Shown piece by piece: positions 1 to 8,880 of a stretch of 64,000 nucleotides of DNA. The position numbers and the translations under genes are program-made. The first letter of the stretch is position 1; each line of letters opens with the position of its first letter. The stretch is from Lunularia cruciata (taxonomy: Eukaryota; Streptophyta; Marchantiopsida; Lunulariales; Lunulariaceae), in the NCBI GenBank assembly GCA_948567375.1, contig OX419759.1, positions 17,018,744 through 17,082,743 on the forward strand, in the 5' to 3' direction. Under the pieces are notes generated by a model. The model was not told the origin of the DNA. It was given only the letters and a program-made list of their open reading frames with translations, and ran no database searches.

Positions 1-944
1 TAGGTGGCAATCCTGGGGGTAGATCATCGGGAAAGACATCTTGAAACTCATCCACCACATCCTTCAATTTCTCAAGAATTTGTCCAGCGAGTTGTGCACT
101 CTGGACTTCTCTTATTAGACCCATAAAACATCTATTGGTCTTACAGACAGTTGTCGTCCCTATGACATATAGAGGCAGTTTCTGCCTGTGTGATTTTTCT
201 TTGACCCCAATGATTGACCATTGGTGGGTTCTCACTACTTTCTTCCTCCAATCCACCATTGGGTTGTACTGCTCCATCCATAGCATGCCTAAAATTGCAT
301 CATAACGGGCTAATTGTATCACTTGCCACTCAATTGCTTCCTGATATTCTCCTACAGAGAGGGTTACCTGTCTAGGTAATGATTCAATCCTCTCTGTTTG
401 CCCATTTGGTAACTCTACTTCTTCACTTCCATCTCTCTCTAGATCCATTCCCAATCTTATTGCAACAGAGCGAGACAAGAAATTCTCTGTTGCTCCCGGA
501 TCTATTAATACTCTCACTTGATTACCTTCTAGGATTCCATTCACAACAATCAATTGTGAGGTTGCCTTTCGGGATCTTTGCGCATTATTCTTCTTCCTTC
601 CCTTGCTTCTTTGCTTCCTTATTGAGCCAGTAAGGCCGCAAGGTACATTTACTGGCAATCTTCATTTTCCAAAGTGGTTTCCATCTCCTCCTCTTCAATG
701 TGCCTCTCCATGTTGTTCAAAGATTGCCTGTACAAAGGCCGAGGGCCTCTAGGGAAACGAGTGCGACAATTGGTAGATATGTGCCCAATACGGCCACAAT
801 TGTAACAACGGCGTTGTTCTCCTCGAGTCTCTTCTCCTCGTGGGACTCCATCTCTTTGTTCTTCTACCCGTCCCCGCTCCCCTTGAAGCGGCCGTGCTCC
901 TCGATCCCGGAATCAAAGGTTGCCCAATTCCATCGGTACTGGTC
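1..944 (-). pseudogene. Element B gag C-terminus (zinc knuckle) and aspartic protease
   Basis: On the minus strand a retroviral zinc knuckle reads CYNCGRIGHISTNC (CX2CX4HX4C) at about 770-820. After a stop at about 647 and a frame change, a protease domain carries VLIDPGATENFLS at about 475-520. This is the retropepsin active site, with DPG in place of the usual D-S/T-G, followed by the second conserved segment YDAILGMLW near 280-310. Reading continues towards RT (VFPDDLPPGLPP) at the window edge. The frame change between knuckle and protease may be a gag-pol frameshift or decay; one copy cannot tell. The 5' half of gag lies at 6741-7537 on the far side of the A insertion. Confidence 0.8.
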
Positions 945-1263
945 TGTGAGCCGGCCTGTCTCTCACTCAGGATGAACCTCTGATGGCTATTATGGTAGCG
1001 CACCATGGACTAAGAAGGCAAGGAACCCCAACTCCATCATACTCCTCCAAGGCTAACACTCCAAGACTCAAGACATTGCTCACTAGAGAACTCAATGAGA
1101 GAGAGATAGTTGCAAATGAAAGGATGATGAGTACCTCCTCACTCCTTGTTTATATACTTGTGAAATAGTTACGTACCAAAGTTACTAATTACCGTAGTAA
1201 CTCAAGTTACTAGACTAAAAGTCAAGTAAAGTCAAAAAGTAGAAAGGAATATCCATTCACATT
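945..1263 (-). repeat. Element A 3' LTR, truncated
   Basis: Positions 945-1263 are nearly identical to 6062-6380 of the full LTR. Identity stops after 'cattcacat', where pol sequence begins. This fixes the deletion breakpoint inside the LTR. The outer end TGTGAGCCGG is intact and abuts the target duplication GGTC. Confidence 0.9.
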
Positions 1264-4200
1264 CTTCTCTGCTGAAACCATCTGCCTACTAGCATAAGCT
1301 ATTGGATGATCATGCCCATCTTGGTCTAATTGACTAAGAGTGCATCCTATAGCTACATTAGAAGCATCAGTGTAGAGGATGAAAGGCTTACTCCAATCAG
1401 GTTTAGCAAGAATTGGAGCTACAACAAGGGATTGCTTGAGCTCCTCAAAAGCTTTGAGAGCCTCCTTGTCTTCCAAAATCACCATGTAATCTACACCCTT
1501 CTTCATGTAGATGGTCAATGCATAAGCCTTGTTGGAAAATGAGAAGATGAACCTCCTATAGTACCCAACCATTCCCAAGAATTGGCGTAACTTTGTCAAG
1601 CTTGAAGGGAATGGAAGGTCTGAGATTTTCCTCACCTTCTCAGGATCAACTGCTATTCCATCCTTGGAGATGATGTGCCCCAAAAGTAGACCTTCTTCAC
1701 ATCCAAAAATGCACTTCTCTGGGTTGAGTGATGCATTTGCCTCATCCAAGCGTTGCAAGACTTTGATTAGGTGCTCAAAGTGCTCCTCCTTGCTCCCATA
1801 GACACAAAAGTCATCAATGAAATCTCTCACAAATTTCCCAATGAAAGGTTCAAATACCTTGTTCATGAACCGTTGGAATGTGGCTGGAGCATTGCAAAGC
1901 CCAAAAGGCATGACCTTGAAAGCGTAAGTTCCCCAAGGTGTGGTGAATGTGGTGAGTTGTTGATGCTCTGGTGCAATCTTTATTTGGTTATATCCACTAT
2001 AACCATCTCCAAAACTGTACCTCTCATGACCTGCAACCTCCTCCAAGATCTCATCAATGAATGGCAATGGGTAGTAGTCCTTCTTGGTAACAGCATTAAG
2101 CTTCTTGTAATCCACACATACCCGAAGCTTGCCATTCTTTTTCTTCACAATGACAATTGGAGACACCCATTCTGAATTCTCCACCTCAAAGATAAATCCA
2201 GCCTCCTTGAGCTTATCAATCTCCTCCTTCACAACCAAAGATATTGGTGGGCTAATGCGACGTTGCTTTTGGCGGATTGGTCTTGCATGTGACTCCACCT
2301 CTATCTTGTGCTCCTCCAAGGTGACTTCCTTCAAATCCTTGTAACTAAAAGCAAACACATGGATGAACTTGCGGAAAATCTCCTCAAATCTCACCTTCTC
2401 CTCCTTGGTAACATTTGGGCCATACTTGAGGGTAGATAACCTTCTCTCTACCTCCTCAAGTGTCAATGGTGATTTATCTGGGTCCTTCAAAACCTCTGGT
2501 TTAGGTGCAAAATCCATAGCACACAAGGGATACACATCTGAATCAGATTCAGATTCATCCTCCTCCGTGGAAGTCTCCTCTTCCATGCTTGTGTCCACAC
2601 CTGAAGCTCCTTCTTCAGAATCTGATTCCCAATAATTAGAAGATGGGGTATCTGAATGTGAAGTGTTGGTGGTGTTAGTCACAGGAACAGTGACTCTATG
2701 GTTTGATGGCCCAATCCTCAAGTACCCTTTGTGCCATCGATCAGTTGTGCGTGCTGCTCTCAACCATGGCCTCCCAAGAAGTAAGTCATAGCTTGAATCC
2801 TTCAAGACTTGGAAAGTCATGAGATTTTGAACTCCCATAACTGAAACTACCACCTTATCCATCACCCCTACTGGTCGAACTTGTTGCTTGTTTGCCATGC
2901 TCACCACAAATGTTGAAGGTCTTGAGGGTATCATACCCAACTTCTTCATCAACCTTTCTGACATGGCATTCACTGCTGATCCTCCATCAACCAATGCATC
3001 CTTGATGTTGTGACCATTCACTCTCACATCAATCTTGGAGGCATATTCACAAGCCTCCCATGGTGCTGGCTTGGCATCCACCACCCCCATTGATATTGGA
3101 ACTTTTGCCTTCTTCTTCTTCTTGCTCCTTGTAGAACTCAAACCACCTCTAAGCTCCTTTCTCAAGGTAGGGTTCAAAGCAATTAATTGGCTCACTGTGA
3201 TGTTAGCCTTGTGACTACCAACATCCTCCAACACATTGTAGTTCCATTGTTGCTTGGAGATCAAGAAGTCCTCCATCCCCAACTTCTTCCTTGGAGTCTT
3301 TGTTGTTGATGGTGTTGAGGTGCGAGTGCTCCTAGTAGACATAGGAGTATCCCTGCTTGAAGTAAATCCTTGAGAAGAGTGAACATCCTCTGCAAAACGA
3401 GCTCTCTTCTTCTCTTGTGCCAAAAGCTCCAAATTAGGACCCTTGGAGTTTGAGCACTCTCCCTTCTCATACTTGCTCTCAACCACATCTATGGATGCTA
3501 TCCCCTTACCTTTGTTGGGATTAGGAGCCACTTGGGTTTCACTACCTCCCTCTTTCCCTCTATTGGCTCCCTCATAACCCCTTCCTCCATGGTAAGTGGA
3601 ATTTGGGCAATTCCTTTGGATATGGCCTCTTCCCCCACAACCAAAACAATTTCTATCATTGAAATTGTTGGCTGGTTGGCCTCCTCTATATGGATGGTTT
3701 CCATAACTCCTAGGCCCTCTCCCTACATTCTGATCCACCTCTCTCTTCTCCCATAATTGCACCACATTGATCTTGAGATCCGCAAGTTGTTCTGTGATGG
3801 TTTGGAGTGGATCTTTTGGTGGAGGTGCAAGAACTGGAGCAACTACTACTTGTGGTGCAACCCTTGTCACCAAAGTATCAGAAGTTCCACCATACTTGTA
3901 GCCTTGAGGAGGATGCACAACCTCCTTCACCACCAAATCACTTTCATCCCCTTCCAAACTCTCCTCCATACGAATTGCGATCTTGATAGCTTCAACCTTG
4001 GAAGAAGGTTTCTCATATCTCACCTTGCTTCTAATTTGTGGTCTCAATCCTCCCACAAAATTCTTGGTGAGCATGGCCCCTATGCCAATCATTGTAGTCT
4101 CCACATCATCCCCACCCTTCCTCAACACTATGCGAAATCTGGACTCCAATTTTTCCACTCTTTCCACATAGACCCTCACTTTCTCTCCATCTCCTTGCTT

Positions 4201-4491
4201 GAGAAATGTAACCTCACTCATCAATCTCTCATAACTCTCATCAGGAAGAAAGTTCTCAATGAGTGCTGAAGTCAAAGTCTCCCAAGACTCCTCTTCCCCC
4301 TCTCTCCTCTCTCTCTTTTGGTATTCTGACTCATACCATGTAAGTGCTGCATCCTCAAAGAAATCTGGTAATAATGAGGCCCACTCATTCTTCCTCCTCT
4401 CATTGTTTCCTATGCAAGCTCTCTTGAAGTCTCTCACAAAGGCCTCCACATCTTCTCCATCCTTGCCAAAGAAAACCGGAAGTTTCCCCAT
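1222..4491 (-). CDS. Element A gag-protease-reverse transcriptase polyprotein, truncated
   Basis: A single open frame of 1089 residues starts at ATG 4491. Residues about 1-180 resemble retrotransposon gag, including the ALTWYESE motif. A zinc knuckle CFGCGGRGHIQRNC lies near residue 285. A retropepsin-like site (ALVDGGSAVN) lies near residue 495; DGG replaces DSG or DTG. RT follows, with the RVCVDYKKLNAVT block, MPFGLCNAPATFQ and the catalytic FIDDFCVYG (FIDD instead of YVDD). The RNase H region begins (ILYTDASNVAIG) but is cut off: the last residues are encoded by the LTR remnant. There is no integrase. The protein could still make capsid but could not support full transposition. Confidence 0.88.
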   Translation of the reverse strand: MGKLPVFFGKDGEDVEAFVRDFKRACIGNNERRKNEWASLLPDFFEDAALTWYESEYQKRERREGEEESWETLTSALIENFLPDESYERLMSEVTFLKQGDGEKVRVYVERVEKLESRFRIVLRKGGDDVETTMIGIGAMLTKNFVGGLRPQIRSKVRYEKPSSKVEAIKIAIRMEESLEGDESDLVVKEVVHPPQGYKYGGTSDTLVTRVAPQVVVAPVLAPPPKDPLQTITEQLADLKINVVQLWEKREVDQNVGRGPRSYGNHPYRGGQPANNFNDRNCFGCGGRGHIQRNCPNSTYHGGRGYEGANRGKEGGSETQVAPNPNKGKGIASIDVVESKYEKGECSNSKGPNLELLAQEKKRARFAEDVHSSQGFTSSRDTPMSTRSTRTSTPSTTKTPRKKLGMEDFLISKQQWNYNVLEDVGSHKANITVSQLIALNPTLRKELRGGLSSTRSKKKKKAKVPISMGVVDAKPAPWEACEYASKIDVRVNGHNIKDALVDGGSAVNAMSERLMKKLGMIPSRPSTFVVSMANKQQVRPVGVMDKVVVSVMGVQNLMTFQVLKDSSYDLLLGRPWLRAARTTDRWHKGYLRIGPSNHRVTVPVTNTTNTSHSDTPSSNYWESDSEEGASGVDTSMEEETSTEEDESESDSDVYPLCAMDFAPKPEVLKDPDKSPLTLEEVERRLSTLKYGPNVTKEEKVRFEEIFRKFIHVFAFSYKDLKEVTLEEHKIEVESHARPIRQKQRRISPPISLVVKEEIDKLKEAGFIFEVENSEWVSPIVIVKKKNGKLRVCVDYKKLNAVTKKDYYPLPFIDEILEEVAGHERYSFGDGYSGYNQIKIAPEHQQLTTFTTPWGTYAFKVMPFGLCNAPATFQRFMNKVFEPFIGKFVRDFIDDFCVYGSKEEHFEHLIKVLQRLDEANASLNPEKCIFGCEEGLLLGHIISKDGIAVDPEKVRKISDLPFPSSLTKLRQFLGMVGYYRRFIFSFSNKAYALTIYMKKGVDYMVILEDKEALKAFEELKQSLVVAPILAKPDWSKPFILYTDASNVAIGCTLSQLDQDGHDHPIAYASRQMVSAEKNVNGYSFLLFDFT

Positions 4492-4727
4492 CTTAACCCC
4501 TCACTATCTTTCTTTTCTCTTAATTTTTTTTTTTCTCTTTTCTTTTCTCTCACTCTATTACTAATAGAGTATATACATGACTAACACCATCTGAGAATAA
4601 TCCACTCTAGGGAACACAAAAGGTTCAGGTTGCTCCAAGATTTCTATAGCAACATCAAATCCTAGAGTGCATATTAATCTAACTCTCATGGATAGTTTAT
4701 CCATAAGTTGAAAGATTATCTCCATCA

Positions 4728-5362
4728 CTAATCTTGAGAACTAGCTGATGAAGGTGGTAGTATTTCTGTAGCTGTACTAAGACTCTCTCCAAGATCCTTC
4801 ACCAAAGTTTCCAAAAGTGCTTTTACTCCACTACACTCATGTCCTTTTGGAAGTCCTTCAACTCCACAAACCTCACACAACTCCTTGGTCTTAGATCTTC
4901 TCCCTCCCAATCTTGGTGAAGAAGGTCCAACATGCAAACCCAAGTCAAGTAAGCCTCTCCTTTCCCTCAATCTCTTGCTCTCAAAGGTTAATGGACATGA
5001 ACTTGCCTTATGTCCCTTCTCTCCACATAGAAAGCACTTAGACTCACTCTTTCCTCCAAGTGGTGTAGGTTTTTGGATCCTCTCAACACTCTCTTCAAAT
5101 TCTATTGTAAACTCTCTTTTCCTCAAATCCACCCCTACAATCACCTCAAACCCTTGGGGAACCTTGCATAATCTCAATTTCCACTCTTGATGACCCTCCA
5201 TGTTCCCAAAGATGAATCTAAACACTCAAACATGCTTTTTGTTGATCTCAAACTTCTCATGCATGAGATCTCCACTCTGCAGAATTGACCCTTCCTCACA
5301 ATGTCACTCAAATCTCCCAACGAATATGTCACAGTCCTCTGAAATTTTCCACACTTGATCAC
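4728..5362 (-). pseudogene. Element A extra ORF upstream of gag with a zinc knuckle (frameshifted)
   Basis: Two overlapping minus-strand frames, 5362-5174 and 5225-4728 (165 residues), appear to be one protein broken by a frameshift near 5200. The downstream part has a second, gag-independent knuckle, CFLCGEKGHKASSC, and a later Cys/His cluster (CEVCGVEGLPKGHEC). It lies between the 5' LTR and gag. Extra ORFs in this place are known from some Tat/Ogre-type elements, but I do not recognise a family. Its order and knuckle suggest a nucleic-acid-binding accessory protein; that is inference. Confidence 0.55.
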
Positions 5363-5849
5363 AACTCTAGGGCGTCCCTCCCTGCAAAATTTTAGATATT
5401 TTCATTGAGCCATTTGGCCTAGACACCTTTCTATTCAGCACCCATATTTCAGATTTGGTCTGAAAACCACCCCCCTCACTTCAAAAACTCATAACGCACT
5501 GCGCAAAAATGATCTCTCTCTAATTTTTGTGGCACCAGGTAGGATACAATGCACTGAATTTTCTTGGAAATTTTCAGGACAATTCACTAAAAATTGAAGA
5601 AATGGCAGACTCTGTACAATTTTCCAGAGAGCATGCAGTTGCGGGAGCACTTTACCCTATCAACTTTCAAAAATTCTAGCCCAGTGCGCATAGAAGCTCT
5701 CTCAATAATTTCAAGTGTGCTAACTGAAAGATAACCCAAGCTATCATGTGTAGAAATCTCAAGTCCAGATCTCAAACTTGAGATTTTGCCCAAAATCACC
5801 TTAATCCCCAAAATCTGCAATCCACCTCACACAATCTCTCCAATTCCTC

Positions 5850-6083
5850 TCATGTGTACAAGATGTACAAAATCACCTCAAAGACATCATAATGAACAAC
5901 AGGGTATACAAATGGATCTTGGTTCTCTAACATAAGTTCAGCCCTCTCCTCTCCTAATGTTCTCTCCAAGTGAGCTCTCATAGCCTCCTTCTGCCTAATG
6001 TAGAATTGGACGCGGAACATTATCTTGCCTTCTAGAGAGGTCCCGGCAACGGAACCAAAAATGTGAGCCGGCCTGTCTCTCAC
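5850..6083 (-). CDS. Element A leader ORF (77 residues)
   Basis: This ORF starts inside the LTR end and reads through the primer binding site into the leader. Its middle part (YIRQKEAMRAHL ... PVVHYD ... YIL) lines up without large gaps with the leader ORF of element B at 7779-8000 (YIQREQMRVSL ... PMVIYD ... YIL). No domain is recognised. A further leader ORF (5820-5587) follows without known similarity. Confidence 0.45.
   Translation of the reverse strand: MRDRPAHIFGSVAGTSLEGKIMFRVQFYIRQKEAMRAHLERTLGEERAELMLENQDPFVYPVVHYDVFEVILYILYT
6041..6057 (-). other. Primer binding site of element A
   Basis: Reading minus, TGGTTCCGTTGCCGGGA starts 4 bases after the LTR end. It resembles the TGGCGCCGTTGCCGGGGA primer site complementary to tRNA-Asp that is typical of Athila/Tat elements, with a few mismatches. 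A different tRNA is possible. Confidence 0.6.
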
Positions 6084-6740
6084 TCAGGATGAACCTCTGA
6101 TGGCTATTATGGTAGCGCACCATGGACTAAGAAGGCAAGGAACCCCAACTCCATCATACTCCTCCAAGGCTAACACTCCAAGACTCAAGACATTGCTCAC
6201 TAGAGAACTCAATGAGAGAGAGATAGTTGCAAATGAAAGGATGATGAGTACCTCCTCACTCCTTGTTTATATACTTGTGAAATAGTTACGTACCAAAGTT
6301 ACTAATTACCGTAGTAACTCAAGTTACTAGACTAAAAGTCAAGTAAAGTCAAAAAGTAGAAAGGAATATCCATTCACATGGGCATATTCTCCTTATCTTG
6401 ACCCAACCACTAAAGCAAGGATTCCTTCACATGGGCTATCCTTGGACTAAAGAAGAATCCAAAACAAAAAGGCTTGCGGGCCCAAGAGTTCTCAACTCTT
6501 TCCCCAAAGCCAAACACCTAGGAATAATACCAAGTCAACACACTAAAATCCAAAATAGTGGTGCTCATCTTTCCTACTTCCTCTAAAGTAAGGTCCCATC
6601 TATCTTAGCTATGACTAACTTTAGCTAACCATGACTAATATAGAACCATCCTTTATCTCTATATAAATAATATCTCTTAAGTACTTGTAATACCAAGCTA
6701 AATATCACAATACCACACACATGCACAAATGGGTGTTACA
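6062..6740 (-). repeat. Element A 5' LTR (679 bp)
   Basis: The ends are TGTAACACCC...GGCTCACA on the minus strand. A TATA box (TATATAAAC, about 6264-6272) is present. Further copies lie at 945-1263, 21431-22118, 23903-24566 and, on the plus strand, 47605-48283. The short ORFs seen in these copies are LTR shadows. Confidence 0.92.
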
Positions 6741-7537
6741 GGTCCACCCATGTGTGGCATTTTTGCCCAATAATGTTGAGGTAGAACTACTCCTTCACCT
6801 CCACCTAATGCTCCTGTTATTCTCTACGCACAAGCAATGGCTTTAAATACCGTGCGAGGGTTTTGCACCATGACTTCTTGGCAAGTCCACTCTTTCAACC
6901 CTTGTTTGAAATTGTCGAGAGCCTCTGCTGGACTCATGTCGGTAATTGCAACTTGTAGATCCAAAAATGCCTCCACATACTCTTGGACGCTATTCTTCTG
7001 TCTCAATCCCCATAGTCGGGTTTGAGCCATCTGCACAGAATCCACCAATTGGAAATTCTTCAGCAATCCTTCTTGCATTACTGTCCATGTGACCTCCCTT
7101 CTCTCGGCCAACATGGATTGTTCCCAAGCATCATACCATGTGAGCGCTTTATCGGTCAAGTACCCACATGCAAACACGCCTGCAGCATGCTCTGTGATCT
7201 CTATTGAGAACAATCGGAAACATCGATTCATTCTCCAGATCCAATTTTCCACTACTCCCATTGTACGCTGCCCCTTGTAAGGCTCGATGTTGCAGGTCTT
7301 CTTCATCCGGAGTAGCAATGTGGCTTCATCATTGATAGGGTTTGTAGGCACGGGTGCCTCTCCAAGTACTTCGGTCGCAGGTATTGGGTTTTGAGACGGC
7401 TCTTCTCCTTGCATGGCTTGATCGTTCCTGAGGATCTGCACTTGACTTTGTAATGTCTAGATGGTCATCTTAATCTCTTGAAATTCATTCAGCATCCCTT
7501 GCATTCCTTGCACCAACTCTTGCAACTGCGGATCCAT
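6741..7537 (-). pseudogene. Element B gag, N-terminal half
   Basis: Gag starts at ATG 7537 (MDPQLQELVQGMQ) and has an in-frame TAG near 7457. An open stretch from 7441 to 6824 carries the usual Ty3 capsid pattern: YKGQRTMGVVENWIWRMNRC, then ALTWYDAWEQ, then FKQGLKEW. A stop at 6824 precedes the A insertion. The rest of gag and the zinc knuckle continue at 944 and below. Confidence 0.75.
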
Positions 7538-7778
7538 GGTTCCTGCAACACCCAATTGCTAACGTCTACTTCAATACAGAGTCAATATAATCACTCTGGA
7601 AGGCGCACAAACTATCGGAACTACCATTGGGACCTTAGAAGCTATCACTCATTGATAATACTCCTCACCAAAATTCCTAACCACAAAATCTCTAAACATC
7701 ACTTTTGGCCTCACTACATAACGGATTTCTACTTGAGTGTTGAAAGGGAGGGGATTTGGGACATTCATATCTATATTA

Positions 7779-8000
7779 TCATAATAGAATGTAGATTGTC
7801 AAATCCCACTCTCTGTCATATATCACCATAGGTAGAATCACCGGGTTTGGTGAGTTCATCACTCTGTCCATGAATTCCGCACCAAAGTGATAAACTAGCG
7901 ATACCCTCATCTGCTCACGCTGGATGTACATAACCTTGATGTGGAATGGGTTTGAAAATGGAAAGCTAGGTGCGGGAAATTGTCCCCCCGGCGCATCCAT
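7779..8000 (-). CDS. Element B leader ORF (73 residues)
   Basis: This small ORF lies between the primer site and gag. It is similar in sequence and position to the leader ORF of element A. A conserved peptide in two otherwise different Ty3 lineages suggests a real product or a conserved packaging segment that happens to be open. No known domain is seen. Confidence 0.45.
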   Translation of the reverse strand: MDAPGGQFPAPSFPFSNPFHIKVMYIQREQMRVSLVYHFGAEFMDRVMNSPNPVILPMVIYDREWDLTIYILL

Positions 8001-8127
8001 CCCATCCGCTCTCTAACGCCCTTCCTAAGTCTAGCGATTACTCTATATTCTCCACCTCAAATTACTCAGTTTCAGTAGTTTGTGCTATTCCAAGAGGGGT
8101 GATCCACTCTCTTGGACTAGAACACTT

Positions 8128-8139
8128 GCTCTGATACCA
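8128..8139 (-). other. Primer binding site of element B (initiator Met tRNA)
   Basis: TGGTATCAGAGC on the minus strand, one base after the LTR end. This is the standard plant LTR-retrotransposon site complementary to tRNA-iMet. Confidence 0.9.
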
Positions 8140-8140
8140 T

Positions 8141-8880
8141 TGTAATACTCCAAGGACAAGAGAAGAGAGAAAACACAGATTGCACACTCAAACATTTGAT
8201 GCCCCAAGGGAGCACCTTCTCTTTATTATATAGACAAAGAGGATCTCCTCCAAGGAAGCTCCACCATAGGATTAGGGACACAGATAGGTGACATGTCAGC
8301 AAGCTCCACCCTTGGATTACTTACTTGGATGGGTGACCTGTCTGGTCTAGGTCCTATCGGGTTGGTCAAACAAGCTTTGATCAGAGGGAATCTTTTAGGG
8401 AATCTTCCTATAGGAATCTTGGAATCACGTGAGTAAGGTACCGTTGGAAAGCTCTTGATGAGACAAAGCAGGGGGGAGGGAAAGGCCAACCTTTCCTCTG
8501 CTGGGGGGAGGGATCAGCACATTTTTGAGGCCTAATTCATCCGTTTAGGCCTTTGAAATTGCCTTTAAAGATTTTAGGCATATTTCGGTCCCTACTCTAT
8601 TAGTAGAAGTCCCCTTTTGGTGAAACCTCTTTCTGATCTGTTTAGTCCATCATGTGTAACATCCTTCCAGATGTTACCAAACCAATTCTCACCTTTAAAT
8701 CATATGTCTAGCTATTGGTTCTAAGGTTTTCAAGTCTATTTCGGTTTCTGCCCTATTAGTAGAAGTACTCTTTTGGTGATACTTCTATCTTATCTAATTT
8801 GACCATCATGTATAACATCATTCTAGAAGTTACCAAACCAAATTTCACATCTAGTCATATGGCTAACCCTTGGTATTACA
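8141..8880 (-). repeat. Element B 5' LTR (740 bp)
   Basis: Its ends are TGTAATACCAAG...GGAGTATTACA, and it matches the plus-strand LTR at 23122-23884 throughout. A TATA-like CTATATAATAAA lies near 8221-8232. A roughly 140-bp segment is duplicated in diverged form inside the LTR: the 'acttctactaatagg...' blocks near 8600 and 8760. Confidence 0.9.

Larger units (their letters stand above)
945..6740 (-). mobile_element. Element A: internally deleted Athila/Tat-like Ty3 retrotransposon
   Basis: On the minus strand: 5' LTR 6740-6062, primer binding site 6057-6041, leader ORF, an extra zinc-knuckle ORF, gag-protease-RT ORF 4491-1222, then a 3' LTR remnant 1263-945. The ends are TGTAACACCC and GGCTCACA. 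GGTC flanks both ends (941-944 and 6741-6744), a 4-bp target duplication. The RT reading frame runs directly into LTR sequence at about 1263, so RNase H, integrase and the U3 side of the 3' LTR were deleted in one step. The FIDD active site, DGG protease and Asp-tRNA-like primer site suggest the Athila/Tat side of Ty3 elements. Confidence 0.85.
1..8880 (-). mobile_element. Element B: Ty3/Gypsy chromovirus-type LTR retrotransposon, 3' part beyond window
   Basis: On the minus strand the order is 5' LTR (8141-8880), primer binding site, short leader ORF (8000-7779), gag (7537-6741), then zinc knuckle and aspartic protease (944-1), running off the left edge. Gag is interrupted by element A (945-6740). 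The host sequence reads on across that insertion, with GGTC on both sides. A plus-strand copy of the same family at 22119-23884 ends in integrase, chromodomain, polypurine tract and the same LTR, so the family is a chromovirus. B itself lies inside element C, whose integrase sequence resumes at 8881. Gag has an in-frame TAG and the zinc-knuckle and protease parts are in different frames, so this copy is probably dead. Confidence 0.85.

Noticed and set aside
983-1168. 61-codon ORF that recurs almost unchanged at 6100-6285 and 48060-48245
   Set aside because: It lies inside the A LTR; the recurrence is due to the LTR copies, not to a conserved gene.
1771-2175. 134-codon plus-strand ORF
   Set aside because: Antisense shadow of the element A reverse transcriptase.
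6398-6586. 62-codon ORF repeated at 21776-21964 and 47759-47947
   Set aside because: Also inside the A LTR; no coding signal independent of the repeat.
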